In this document: piece after piece, positions 8,077 through 12,680 of the stretch | Layout: every line of letters starts with the position of its first letter | Numbering within the stretch: position 1 is the first letter of the stretch | Source of the DNA: Bacteroidales bacterium UBA5537 | GTDB lineage: Bacteria > Bacteroidota > Bacteroidia > Bacteroidales > Lentimicrobiaceae | Length of the DNA stretch: 12,680 nucleotides | Reading direction: 5' to 3' | Assembly: GCA_002426025.1 (NCBI GenBank) | Contig: DINP01000139.1 | Coordinates: forward strand, 1-12,680 | Made by a program: the position numbers and the translations under genes | Notes under the pieces: model-generated | Database searches by the model: none | Told to the model about the DNA's origin: nothing | The model's input: only the letters and a program-made list of their open reading frames with translations

Positions 8077-9132
8077 TCAGTAAAGTTTAACGTCGCAGTT
8101 TTTGCCTTTGATATTTACTTTAGCCGAAGGGCTTTTCGAAGGGCCAACTACTCCTGTGATTAGTTTCGATGTGAATGATTTCTCGGTTACACTTACCTGC
8201 GATCCTTTCGGATAGTTACATTCGCCAAAGCTCATATCGGCGTTCAGCCTGTAAGAAGCTTCTGACGGAATACGGATATTAACTCCATTGAATGAGGAAA
8301 TTACGTTAATCAGGTCGAAGGTTGGCAGAACAGACTTCACATCAAGTCCACCGTAGTCAACCTGCATGTCAAGCTTTTCGTCCAACTGATCAATTTTTAC
8401 ATTGCTGAATTTGCCGCTTCCGCTGATGGTGCCAACTTTCCCAATAGAAAAGCTGTCATATTCCGAGTCAATAACCAGGCTCTTCAGGTCACCCATATCA
8501 ATGGTCGAAAACCGTGTATCGGTATTGATGCTGTTTCCGTTTCGGGTATTCAGTGTGCTGTATTCCAGGCTCAGCTTGATGTTTCCCATGGCATTAATAT
8601 TTCCTGTGCTGAATTTCAGGCTTACATCCGATGCCGGGTTCGAAAGCCGGTTTATGGTGAGATTCCCGTATTCAATATTGATTTTGGCCGGTGCCGTGAG
8701 TTCATCAACAAACAGATCGCCAAAGCGGTTACTAACTGAAAGGGTAGTTGACCTTGGCATATTGATGGTGTAATCAACACTGAACGATTTGTTTTTGCCT
8801 GTTGAGCCTGTATTGCCTATTTTGGTTGTGATCTCTACCAGTGAACTGTTGCCGGTTATGATTGGCGTAATCTGATTAAGCAGGTTTTGTGCATCTTTAT
8901 CTGAGCGCGCATCGGCTTTTACCAGCACATCAATGGTCATCAGGTTTTTATCCCACACATTACAGTGCACCTTTCCAAAACTGGTTTCAATGTTCAGTTT
9001 TACATCCTGGCCAACGACAAATTCCTTTTTCAGCGATTTTGATTTATCGCTGCTTTGCGCGAAGATGCCCGTTGAAGGGATTAGAAGCAAGGCGGTAATT
9101 ACCGCGAGCGATTTAAGAAATAATGCTTTCAT
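8077..9132 (-). CDS. Secreted DUF4097-type adhesin-like beta-repeat protein
   Basis: This 351-residue protein begins with a clear type I signal peptide (residues 1-26, cleavage after IFAQ). The mature part is almost entirely short beta-strand repeats with alternating hydrophobic residues and recurring turns (FGDLFVDEL, YGNLTINRL, STGNINAMG, YSTLNTRNG, YDSFSIGKV, YGGLDVKSV). This pattern is typical of DUF4097/DUF2807-like putative adhesins. It should be periplasmic or surface-exposed. There is no lipobox and no T9SS sorting domain, so how it would reach the outer surface is unclear. Its first 20 bases overlap the end of the preceding membrane-protein gene, implying translational coupling. Function is unknown; in this operon it is a likely target or sensor partner of the sigma-factor circuit. 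Confidence 0.85.
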   Translation of the reverse strand: MKALFLKSLAVITALLLIPSTGIFAQSSDKSKSLKKEFVVGQDVKLNIETSFGKVHCNVWDKNLMTIDVLVKADARSDKDAQNLLNQITPIITGNSSLVEITTKIGNTGSTGKNKSFSVDYTINMPRSTTLSVSNRFGDLFVDELTAPAKINIEYGNLTINRLSNPASDVSLKFSTGNINAMGNIKLSLEYSTLNTRNGNSINTDTRFSTIDMGDLKSLVIDSEYDSFSIGKVGTISGSGKFSNVKIDQLDEKLDMQVDYGGLDVKSVLPTFDLINVISSFNGVNIRIPSEASYRLNADMSFGECNYPKGSQVSVTEKSFTSKLITGVVGPSKSPSAKVNIKGKNCDVKLY

Positions 9133-9709
9133 ATTTTTGTGATTTTAAATTCCGGTTTATTCTTTGAGAGGATTCTTTTGTAGGTTCGGCCAGTTGGTCA
9201 GCCACCTTATCGAGCAGATTGCTCAATACCCTGTAATTGTTTTTTATCGCATCAACCAGCCGCTTATCGCGTTTGCCTTCGAGGTATTCCGATTTTAAAG
9301 CTTCGGATGATGCATTCAGGTTATCAATTTCCTGTAAAAGCATGTTTTTTACCTGTGTTCCTTCAGCTTCAGAACCAGCAAGTTTCTCAATCCGGTTGAG
9401 CTTTTCCTGAGTTTGCATGGCATAGTATTGCTCCATTTCAGTAATTTCTGCCGGCAGTGCGTTTTCGGCATTCTTAGGCTGTGGAGTTGGGTTGTATAGA
9501 ATGGCAAGTATTCCGAAGCCAAATCCGGCAATGATGATGATTGCCGCGGCCAACTTCAGCCATCGGCTTGTAATGGCAAAGCGTTCGGCGTTTTTTATCT
9601 GCTGCTGATCGTTCAGAAGGTTGATAAATTTCGCTTCATGTTGCTTGCCGGGTTGTTCATCATCGAACAATGGCCGGTTTTCGTTTATAAAATCATCCAG
9701 TTTTTTCAT
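9113..9709 (-). CDS. Single-pass membrane protein, probable anti-sigma factor
   Basis: This 198-residue protein has a charged cytoplasmic N-terminus (1-50), one transmembrane helix (about 52-72, LKLAAAIIIIAGFGFGILAIL), and a helical, coiled-coil-prone C-terminal part (about 85-180) that would face the periplasm. That topology and its position directly after an ECF sigma gene, with ATGA overlap (9706-9709), fit a membrane anti-sigma factor. It has no cysteine and so lacks the HxxxCxxC zinc motif of ZAS-type anti-sigma factors; I do not recognise a named anti-sigma domain. The inferred role is to hold the sigma factor until an envelope signal arrives. Its stop codon lies inside the next gene (20-base overlap). 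It could instead be a structural partner of the two adhesin-like proteins. Confidence 0.75.
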   Translation of the reverse strand: MKKLDDFINENRPLFDDEQPGKQHEAKFINLLNDQQQIKNAERFAITSRWLKLAAAIIIIAGFGFGILAILYNPTPQPKNAENALPAEITEMEQYYAMQTQEKLNRIEKLAGSEAEGTQVKNMLLQEIDNLNASSEALKSEYLEGKRDKRLVDAIKNNYRVLSNLLDKVADQLAEPTKESSQRINRNLKSQKYESIIS

Positions 9710-10290
9710 TTCGCTTTCCTTTCACTAGCAATGGTTTTAGCCGACGATTGATTATTGTTCTTCAGACGGTTTATCTGACCTAATAATGACTTTCGCGCCC
9801 GCGAAATTTTTGTCCTTACATTGGCCTGACTGATCTTTAAAATCTGCCCGATCTCTTCATGATCATAACCTTCAAACAGACAGAGCGACAGAATAACCCG
9901 GTAGTCAGGTATCAGCGTATTCATTGCTTTTTTTATCAGTTCAACTCTCCATTCAATAAATTCCTCACTTTCGGTGTCATTATCTTCGGCAATGTCAGTC
10001 AATGTTTCGGGGTCATCACCGTAAGGTTTTCGGGCTGTAACAAAATCAATGGCATTGTTCACCGCAATTTTCTTCAGCCATCCACCAAAAGCCGACGGGC
10101 CTTTGTATGATTTTATTTTGTTGAAGGCATCAATAAACGAGTTTTGCATGAGATCTTCGGCGTCGGCCTGATTGCCAACAATACGCAGGCAGGTATTGTA
10201 AACCTGGAGATGATACTTCCGGTAAACCTCAATCTGCGCCTGCTGCCTGCCCGCTTTGCAACCTTCAACAAGTAAATCGTCCTGATCCAT
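9706..10290 (-). CDS. ECF-type RNA polymerase sigma factor
   Basis: This 194-residue protein carries the two domains of a group 4 (ECF) sigma-70 factor. Region sigma-2 spans about 21-88, with DAEDLMQNSFIDAF (43-56) for core polymerase contact and GWLKKIAVNNAID (70-82) near the -10-binding part. A linker rich in Asp and Glu (91-113) follows. Region sigma-4 spans about 118-170 and has the helix-turn-helix GYDHEEIGQILKIS plus NVRTKISRARK, which reads the -35 element. The basic tail (171-194) is longer than minimal. It is the first gene of a four-gene operon and should direct transcription of envelope-related genes, probably including its own. The ATG at 10290 lies about 20 bases downstream of an ECF-like -10 element. 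Confidence 0.95.
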   Translation of the reverse strand: MDQDDLLVEGCKAGRQQAQIEVYRKYHLQVYNTCLRIVGNQADAEDLMQNSFIDAFNKIKSYKGPSAFGGWLKKIAVNNAIDFVTARKPYGDDPETLTDIAEDNDTESEEFIEWRVELIKKAMNTLIPDYRVILSLCLFEGYDHEEIGQILKISQANVRTKISRARKSLLGQINRLKNNNQSSAKTIASERKAK

Positions 10291-10308
10291 TTTGTTTTTA
10301 CTCTGTTA

Positions 10309-10338
10309 TAAAGACCCCGCCTTCGCCAAATTGTTACA
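10309..10338 (-). promoter_or_regulatory. Putative autoregulated ECF promoter
   Basis: On the minus strand TGTAACA (10338-10332) is followed after 16 bases by GTCTTTA (10315-10309). An AAC-containing -35 box and a GTC-containing -10 box at this spacing resemble known ECF sigma promoters. The start site would fall near 10302, leaving a leader of only about 12 bases before the sigma ATG. The assignment is by pattern only. Confidence 0.5.
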
Positions 10339-10385
10339 CTTTGATTAAAGGAAATTGTCTTTTTTATATTTAAGCTGTTGATAAT

Positions 10386-10393
10386 CAAAGGTA
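10386..10393 (-). promoter_or_regulatory. Candidate housekeeping -7 box upstream of the sigma gene
   Basis: The minus strand reads TACCTTTG, matching TAnnTTTG. It could give basal transcription of the sigma operon from about 90 bases upstream of the ATG, in addition to the ECF-like promoter. A good -33 TTTG at the proper distance is not visible. Confidence 0.35.
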
Positions 10394-10498
10394 AATAATA
10401 TAAAATTCAGAATGGAGTAGTTTGAAGTAAAACCTTAAATTTGCTTGCCATTTGGCCAAGACACCTATTGTATTAACCCATTACATGAATTCAACACT

Positions 10499-10565
10499 TC
10501 GTTTATCATTTTTTATATTCTTGATTTGCGAATTACTCGGACCGAGCTTCTAATAAGATAAACGA
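10499..10565. repeat. Inverted repeat enclosing a small palindrome
   Basis: TCGTTTATC (10499-10507) pairs with GATAAACGA (10557-10565). Between them lies CTCGGACCGAG (10536-10546), itself a short palindrome. The arms are 49 bases apart, so a stable hairpin is uncertain. It could be leader structure of the permease transcript, a protein-binding site, or chance. Confidence 0.3.
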
Positions 10566-10624
10566 TATAAACAATACTTTGCATCATTGCGTCATCGCGT
10601 GAATTAAATCTTTAACAGACTCTT

Positions 10625-11554
10625 GTGAAATCCAACATTCTCAAATTCTATATTTTTGCTGTACTGTCAATGCTCTTCTGGGGGCTGACTTTTGTTTGGT
10701 CGAAAATTGCGCTCGGGTATTACGAACCCATTACCATTATCTTTATCAGACTCGTTATTTCATCGGCCATACTTTGGTTGACCGTTAAACTCTGGGGCAA
10801 ACAGCAAAAGATTGATCGTGCCGATCACAAATGGTTCTTCCTGCTTGCGCTTACACAACCATTCTTCTATTTCCTGGGCGAAAACTACGGGCTTAAATAT
10901 GTTTCATCAACCATCTCGTCGGTTATTATTGCCACCATCCCATTGTTCAGCCCGTTTGCAGCTTTTATGTTTACCCGCGAAAAAACGAGCATTTTTTCGT
11001 GGCTTGGCATCGTGGTTTCTTTTGCAGGAATTCTGCTTATGATTCTTAACCCCGACCTTAGCCTAAATGCCGCCCCTAAAGGAATTGCCTTTCTTTTTCT
11101 GGCCGTATTCTCTGCCGTTGTTTATTCAGCTTTCGTTAAAAGGCTTACTGATAAATACAGTGCCCTCACCATTATTACCCGCCAGAACCTGCTCGGAGCA
11201 TTCTATTTTCTACCTCTGTTCATCATTTTCGATTTTGAATCCTTTATTCTGGTAAAGCCAACCCAAAGCCTGGTGTTTGCTATCCTTCAACTGGCCGTAT
11301 TCGGCTCATGCCTCGCTTATATATTCTTTATTATGGCTGTGGCCAAGCTTGGAATGGTTAAAGCAAATATTTTTACCAACCTTATCCCGGTTTTTACCGC
11401 TGTTTTTTCTTACTTTGTGCTGTTCGAAGTATTCAATATTCAGAAAATCAGCGGTATTATACTTGTCGTGATGGGTATTATTGTTTCGCAAACCCGCGAA
11501 ATAAGGCAGCTTATTAACCGTGGTCGTTTTAAATCATCAAAAATTCAACTATGA
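10625..11554 (+). CDS. EamA/DMT-family permease
   Basis: This 309-residue inner-membrane protein has about ten hydrophobic segments arranged as two EamA repeats (about 9-141 and 150-290), the classic 10-TM drug/metabolite transporter layout. The first repeat has the family-typical FWGLTFVWSK near residue 19 and ends with GIVVSFAGILLMIL. The second has the matching GIILVVMGIIVSQ. Family members usually export amino acids, nucleotide-related compounds or other small metabolites, and the substrate here is unknown. The start is a GTG just after an in-frame TAA at 10613-10615; the next in-frame ATG is at residue 16, inside the first helix, so GTG is preferred. The stop overlaps the next gene's ATG (ATGA, 11551-11554), so the dehydrogenase is probably translationally coupled and functionally linked, perhaps acting on the same metabolite. 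Confidence 0.92.
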   Translation: MKSNILKFYIFAVLSMLFWGLTFVWSKIALGYYEPITIIFIRLVISSAILWLTVKLWGKQQKIDRADHKWFFLLALTQPFFYFLGENYGLKYVSSTISSVIIATIPLFSPFAAFMFTREKTSIFSWLGIVVSFAGILLMILNPDLSLNAAPKGIAFLFLAVFSAVVYSAFVKRLTDKYSALTIITRQNLLGAFYFLPLFIIFDFESFILVKPTQSLVFAILQLAVFGSCLAYIFFIMAVAKLGMVKANIFTNLIPVFTAVFSYFVLFEVFNIQKISGIILVVMGIIVSQTREIRQLINRGRFKSSKIQL

Positions 11555-12680
11555 AAGTTTTAGTTCTGGGTGCTGGCCTTGTTGGAGGCCCAATGGCTAT
11601 TGATCTTGCTAAAGATGGAGAATTTGAAGTTACCTCTGCCGATATCAGCCCCGAAGCGCTGGCGAAACTATCCGGCTACACTGGCATAGATACCGTTAGG
11701 GCCGACCTCGATAACCCAGAAACCATTAAGTTTCTGGCCGAAGGCAAGGACTTTATTATTAATGCCGTTCCCGGATTCATGGGCTATCGAACCCTTGAGC
11801 GCTTGATTGGCTGTGGCAAAAATGTGGTTGATATTGCCTTCTTCCCCGAAGATATGTTTGGGCTCGATCAACTGGCAAAAGATAAAGGTGTTACCGTAAT
11901 CTGCGATATTGGCGTAGCTCCTGGCATGAGCAATGTACTGATAGGTTATGGCGCCTCCCTGCTCGATACCCTCGAAAAAGGAATTACCTACGTTGGTGGA
12001 TTACCGGTTGTGCGCACCTGGCCCTTCGAATACAAAGCTGTTTTTTCTCCCATAGATGTTATTGAAGAATACACCCGCCCGGCGCGTTATATTGATGGGG
12101 GCAGGCTGGTTGTGCGTGAAGCACTTTCCGATCCCGAACTGCTCAATTTCCCTGGTATCGGCACCCTCGAAGCCTTTAACAGCGATGGCCTGCGCACCCT
12201 TGCCACTACTATTAAGGGTGATTATATGATTGAGAAAACCCTTCGTTACAAAGGACATATTGATAAAATGGCCGTACTGCGCGATACCGGATTTTTCAAC
12301 AAGGAACCCATCCTTATCAATGGCGTTATGATCAGTCCGCTTGAGTTTACTGCCCGGCTGCTTTTCCCAAAATGGAAACTGCAGGAAGGGGAGGAGGATC
12401 TTACCATCATGCGTGTTATAGCCGAAGGCCTTAAGAATGGCATAAGGCAACGCTACACCTGGGACCTGCACGATCGCTTCAATCCCGAAACCGGCATACA
12501 CTCAATGGCTCGCACAACAGGCTATACCGCTACCATGACCATGCGAATGCTTGCCAAAGGACTTTACACCCACAAAGGCGTTTCAGCCCCCGAATATCTG
12601 GGCAGTGACCCTAAAATAGTAAGCTTCCTGCTCGAAGGCCTCCGCCGCCGTGGCGTGGTTTATAAGGAAGAGCATACTAT
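11551..12680 (+). CDS. Saccharopine-dehydrogenase-family oxidoreductase, lysine 6-dehydrogenase-like (partial)
   Basis: The reading frame is open from the ATG at 11551 to the right edge, giving 376 complete codons; the C-terminus lies outside the window. An N-terminal Rossmann fold has G7-A-G9-L-V-G12, with D31 at the end of the second strand, which favours NAD over NADP. The segments CDIGVAPGMSNVL (118-130) and YVGGLPV (147-153), LRYKGHIDKM and SMARTTGYTATM resemble lysine 6-dehydrogenase and related saccharopine-dehydrogenase-like enzymes as I remember them. Those proteins are about 385-400 residues long, so only a short tail should be missing. Lysine 6-dehydrogenase oxidises the epsilon-amino group of lysine; this substrate is an inference. 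Other members act on saccharopine or polyamine precursors. It is coupled to the permease upstream by a 4-base overlap. Codon use is richer in GC than in the amylase or Usp genes. Confidence 0.88.
   Translation, partial: MKVLVLGAGLVGGPMAIDLAKDGEFEVTSADISPEALAKLSGYTGIDTVRADLDNPETIKFLAEGKDFIINAVPGFMGYRTLERLIGCGKNVVDIAFFPEDMFGLDQLAKDKGVTVICDIGVAPGMSNVLIGYGASLLDTLEKGITYVGGLPVVRTWPFEYKAVFSPIDVIEEYTRPARYIDGGRLVVREALSDPELLNFPGIGTLEAFNSDGLRTLATTIKGDYMIEKTLRYKGHIDKMAVLRDTGFFNKEPILINGVMISPLEFTARLLFPKWKLQEGEEDLTIMRVIAEGLKNGIRQRYTWDLHDRFNPETGIHSMARTTGYTATMTMRMLAKGLYTHKGVSAPEYLGSDPKIVSFLLEGLRRRGVVYKEEHT

Larger units (their letters stand above)
10291..10624. other. Divergent intergenic region between sigma operon and permease
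   Basis: These 334 bases hold two promoter candidates for the sigma operon on the minus strand (10309-10338, 10386-10393), a TAAATTTG box on the plus strand at 10436-10443, and a 9-bp inverted repeat at 10499-10565. The plus-strand box lacks a -33 partner at normal spacing and lies about 180 bases before the permease start, so that promoter is not firmly located. I see no RNA gene or credible small ORF. Confidence 0.5.

Noticed and set aside
8402..8773. A 123-codon open frame on the plus strand
   Set aside because: It is antisense to the DUF4097-type gene, whose signal peptide, beta repeats and operon position make the minus-strand reading convincing.
10436..10443. TAAATTTG as the promoter of the permease gene
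   Set aside because: The -7 box is a full consensus match, but the only nearby TTTG (10421-10424) is 11 bases away rather than about 19-22, and the leader would be about 170 bases. It is noted only as a possibility in the intergenic entry.
12001..12501. A 166-codon open frame on the minus strand
   Set aside because: It lies fully antisense to the dehydrogenase, whose frame is continuous and matches a known family. The antisense translation resembles no family and has no independent support.
1..12680. CRISPR array, tRNA or rRNA genes, insertion sequence or prophage genes
   Set aside because: I saw no direct repeats with regular spacers, no cloverleaf-like or rRNA-like sequence, no transposase or integrase motifs, and no terminal repeats with target duplications.

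Overview
This 12.7 kb stretch looks like chromosomal DNA of a Bacteroidota bacterium, probably Bacteroidales or a near relative. Three things point there: a secreted amylase with a C-terminal type IX secretion sorting domain, promoter-like TAnnTTTG boxes in place of classical -10 boxes, and families typical of the phylum (two-domain UspA protein, DUF4097 and head-GIN adhesin-like proteins). I see no rRNA, tRNA, CRISPR array, insertion sequence or phage gene. The species cannot be named from sequence alone.

Layout from left to right. Positions 1-257 hold no gene, only a strong hairpin terminator for the first gene. A long minus-strand gene (258-3092) encodes a secreted GH13 alpha-amylase-type enzyme. 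A 487-base divergent intergenic region follows, with a promoter candidate for each direction and a doubtful, interrupted small ORF. On the plus strand come a universal stress protein with its own terminator, then a small HD-domain phosphohydrolase followed 38 bases later by the NAD-dependent DNA ligase LigA. LigA ends at a hairpin that lies between converging genes and probably stops transcription from both sides.

The minus strand from 10290 down to 7316 is a compact four-gene operon: ECF sigma factor, single-pass membrane protein (likely anti-sigma factor), secreted DUF4097-type beta-repeat protein, and a DUF2807 head-GIN protein with evenly spaced Ser-Gly-Ala repeats. The first three genes overlap each other. 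A TGTAACA-N16-GTCTTTA sequence just upstream resembles an ECF promoter and suggests autoregulation. This is the most interesting unit in the window: a likely self-contained envelope-sensing regulon whose outputs are two surface or periplasmic beta-solenoid-like proteins.

After a second intergenic region (10291-10624), a plus-strand pair encodes an EamA/DMT-family permease and, overlapping by 4 bases, a saccharopine-dehydrogenase-family oxidoreductase resembling lysine 6-dehydrogenase. The second gene runs off the right edge. Their coupling suggests a shared role in handling an amino acid or related metabolite, but the substrate is unknown.

Most of the window is ordinary core or accessory Bacteroidota content. 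I found no clear sign of an entirely new system.
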